NCBI RefSeq assembly: GCF_013450295.1 | Contig: NZ_SKBR01000002.1 | Coordinates: 1,140,501-1,204,500 of the forward strand | DNA: 64,000 nt | Direction of reading: 5' to 3' | Source of the DNA: Streptomyces sp. AJS327 | Lineage (GTDB): Bacteria > Actinomycetota > Actinomycetes > Streptomycetales > Streptomycetaceae | Shown: one piece after another, positions 62,288 through 64,000 of the stretch | Numbering within the stretch: position 1 is the first letter of the stretch | How the letters are laid out: every line of letters begins with the position of its first letter | Notes under the pieces: model-generated | The model's input: the letters and a program-made list of their open reading frames with translations, nothing else | Databases searched by the model: none | What the model was told of the DNA's origin: nothing | Program-made: the position numbers and the translations under genes

Positions 62288-63652
62288 GTGTCCGCAACCG
62301 TGTCCGGGCTCTCGGCCGCGACCGACCGCCCCCTCGTGCTGCGCTCCACCCGGGTCGTCACGCCCGAGGGGGTACGGGCCGCCTCGGTCGTCGTCCGGGA
62401 CGGCGTGATCGCGGCGGTGCTGCCCCACGGGGCCGAACCGCCTGACGGCGCCCGGCTGGAGGACCTCGGTGACGACGCGCTGCTGCCCGGCCTCGTCGAC
62501 ACCCACGTCCATGTCAACGACCCCGGGCGCGCGGAGTGGGAGGGCTTCTGGTCCGCCACCCGCGCCGCGGCGGCGGGCGGCGTCACCACCCTGCTCGACA
62601 TGCCGCTCAACTCCGTGCCGCCGACCACGGACGTGGCCGCGCTGGAGGTCAAACGGGCCGTCGCGGGCCCCGCCGCCCACGTCGACGTGGGTTTCTGGGG
62701 CGGGGCCGTCCCCGGCAACCTCGGAGAGCTGCGCCCGCTGCACGAGGCAGGGGTGTTCGGCTTCAAGTGCTTCCTCTCACCCTCCGGCGTCGAGGAGTTC
62801 CCCGAGCTGGCGCCGGACCAGCTCCGCGCCGCCATGGCCGAGATCGCGGAGTTCGACGGTCTGCTGATCGTGCACGCGGAGGACCCCACGCGGCTCGCCG
62901 CCCCGCCCGAACGCGGCGGCTACGCGGGCTTCCTGGCCTCCCGGCCGGACGGCGCCGAGACCCGGGCCATCGCCCAGCTGATCGCGCTGGCGGGGGAGTT
63001 GGGCACCCGGGTGCACGTACTGCACCTGTCCAGCGCGCGGGCGCTGCCGATGCTCGCCGACGCCCGGCGGGCCGGAGTCCCGGTCAGTGTCGAGACCTGC
63101 CCGCACTTCCTCACCCTGACCGCCGAGGAAGTCCCGGACGGCGCCACGGAGTTCAAGTGCTGCCCCCCGATCAGGGAGGCGGGCAACCAGGACGCGCTGT
63201 GGAGCGGACTGGCCGACGGCACCGTCGACTGTGTGGTCTCCGACCACTCGCCGTGCACCGCCGACCTCAAGTCCCCCGACTTCGCCACGGCGTGGGGCGG
63301 AATCTCCTCGCTCCAGCTGGGACTTCCGGTGGTGTGGACGGCCGCGTGGGCGCGCGGGCACACCCTGGCGGACGTGGCGCGCTGGATGTCCGCCGCCCCG
63401 GCACGCCTGGCCGGGCTGGAGGCCAAGGGTGGTGTCGCGGTGGGCCGGGACGCCGACTTCGTGGTGCTCGCGCCCGAGGAGGAGTTCACCGTCGACCCCG
63501 CGCTGCTGCACCACCGCAACCCGGTGACCGCCTACGCCGGGCGGACACTGCGCGGGGTGGTGCGCTCCAGCTGGTCCCGGGGGCGGCGGATCACCGAGGA
63601 CGGAGACGTCCTCCACCGGGCCGGACGACTGATGGAGAGGACGCGCCCATGA
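62288..63652 (+). CDS. Allantoinase
   Basis: A 454-aa amidohydrolase that opens allantoin to allantoate. Metal-site motifs are DTHVHVNDPGR near residue 72, the carboxylated lysine in GVFGFKCFLSPSG, IVHAED, HVLHLSSA, ETCPHFLTL and the catalytic aspartate of VSDHSPC. GTG 62288 follows aggagga by 5-6 nt. The stop overlaps the allantoicase start (ATGA). It is divergent from the AllR-like regulator. Confidence 0.95.
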   Translation: MSATVSGLSAATDRPLVLRSTRVVTPEGVRAASVVVRDGVIAAVLPHGAEPPDGARLEDLGDDALLPGLVDTHVHVNDPGRAEWEGFWSATRAAAAGGVTTLLDMPLNSVPPTTDVAALEVKRAVAGPAAHVDVGFWGGAVPGNLGELRPLHEAGVFGFKCFLSPSGVEEFPELAPDQLRAAMAEIAEFDGLLIVHAEDPTRLAAPPERGGYAGFLASRPDGAETRAIAQLIALAGELGTRVHVLHLSSARALPMLADARRAGVPVSVETCPHFLTLTAEEVPDGATEFKCCPPIREAGNQDALWSGLADGTVDCVVSDHSPCTADLKSPDFATAWGGISSLQLGLPVVWTAAWARGHTLADVARWMSAAPARLAGLEAKGGVAVGRDADFVVLAPEEEFTVDPALLHHRNPVTAYAGRTLRGVVRSSWSRGRRITEDGDVLHRAGRLMERTRP

Positions 63653-64000
63653 CCGGCGACAGCCAGGAACCACCCCGCTACACCGGCGCCGCCCAGCCCT
63701 ACGGCGGCGGCGACCCCTACGCCGACTACCGCACCCCCGGCCCGTCCGGCTTCCCCTTCGCCGCCCTGCCCGACCTCGCCGACCGGCGGCTGGGCGCGGG
63801 CGTCCTGGCGGCCGGGGACGAGTTCTTCGCGCAGCGCGAGAACCTCCTCGTCCCGGCGCGCGCCGAGTTCGACCCGGGGCGCTTCGGGCACAAGGGCAAG
63901 GTCATGGACGGCTGGGAGACCCGGCGCCGCCGGGGCGCCTCGGCCGACACCCCGCACCCCACGGCCGACGAGAGCGACTGGGCGCTCGTCCGGCTCGGCG
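63649..64000 (+). CDS. Allantoicase, N-terminal part (cut by window end)
   Basis: The first ~117 residues of an allantoicase, which splits allantoate into ureidoglycolate and urea. Recognisable segments are LPDLADRRLGAGVLAAGDEFFAQRENLL, then KGKVMDGWETRRRR and DWALVRLG. The start ATG overlaps the allB stop, so the two steps are translationally coupled. The rest lies beyond the window. Confidence 0.93.
   Translation, partial: MTGDSQEPPRYTGAAQPYGGGDPYADYRTPGPSGFPFAALPDLADRRLGAGVLAAGDEFFAQRENLLVPARAEFDPGRFGHKGKVMDGWETRRRRGASADTPHPTADESDWALVRLG

Overview
The window looks like a Streptomyces (or close relative) chromosome. GC is very high with strong third-position GC bias, intergenic spacing is short, and GTG/TTG starts and leaderless promoters are common. 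Families typical of the genus are present: an AidB/Ada-AlkA/Ogt repair set, a DUF2637 membrane protein, DUF5955, PASTA-less Ser/Thr kinases, WXG-type secreted proteins and rare bldA (TTA) codons. No rRNA, tRNA, CRISPR array, transposase or phage gene was seen.

Layout. 1-9 kb: secreted LipA-like lipase, PhzF enzyme, AidB acyl-CoA dehydrogenase, YihY membrane protein, RsgA GTPase, an Ada-AlkA fusion and an Ogt methyltransferase, so three alkylation-repair proteins lie within 7 kb. 9-18 kb: degenerate PP2C protein, secreted protein, DUF2637 membrane protein, iron-boxed FhuF-like protein, GntR regulator, a TPR-like protein with a perfect CRP-type site upstream, and a lipoprotein. 18-21.6 kb: a compositionally distinct three-gene WXG-type operon in which two genes carry TTA codons. 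21.9-24.1 kb: EamA exporter with divergent LysR regulator.

24-64 kb is dominated by purine and ureide catabolism. It holds PucR; a three-subunit xanthine dehydrogenase (FAD, 2Fe-2S, Mo) with an AzgA-type purine permease and the XdhC maturation factor; a small coupled HTH pair followed by uraD-uraH-uox and 8-oxoguanine deaminase; an NCS2 uracil/xanthine-type permease; a YfcC transporter; malate synthase; MocA for the Mo cofactor; an IclR regulator (AllR-like); allB; and the start of allantoicase. Together these cover uptake, guanine/xanthine to urate, urate to allantoin, and allantoin to glyoxylate and malate. The uraD, allB and aceB promoters share a TTGA-type -35 element embedded in similar inverted repeats, which suggests one common repressor.

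Inserted among these genes are a stand-alone LigD-type phosphoesterase, a membrane endonuclease/phosphatase-fold protein, a rifampicin monooxygenase (rox) with an upstream sequence matching the rifamycin-associated element in 18 of 19 positions, an AMP-binding acyl-CoA synthetase, a broken RipA-like gene, a Mrr-like protein without its catalytic lysine, and two tandemly duplicated FG-GAP propeller proteins flanked by ~555-bp direct repeats. Strong hairpins mark most convergent gene ends. All calls come from reading the sequence; no database search was run.
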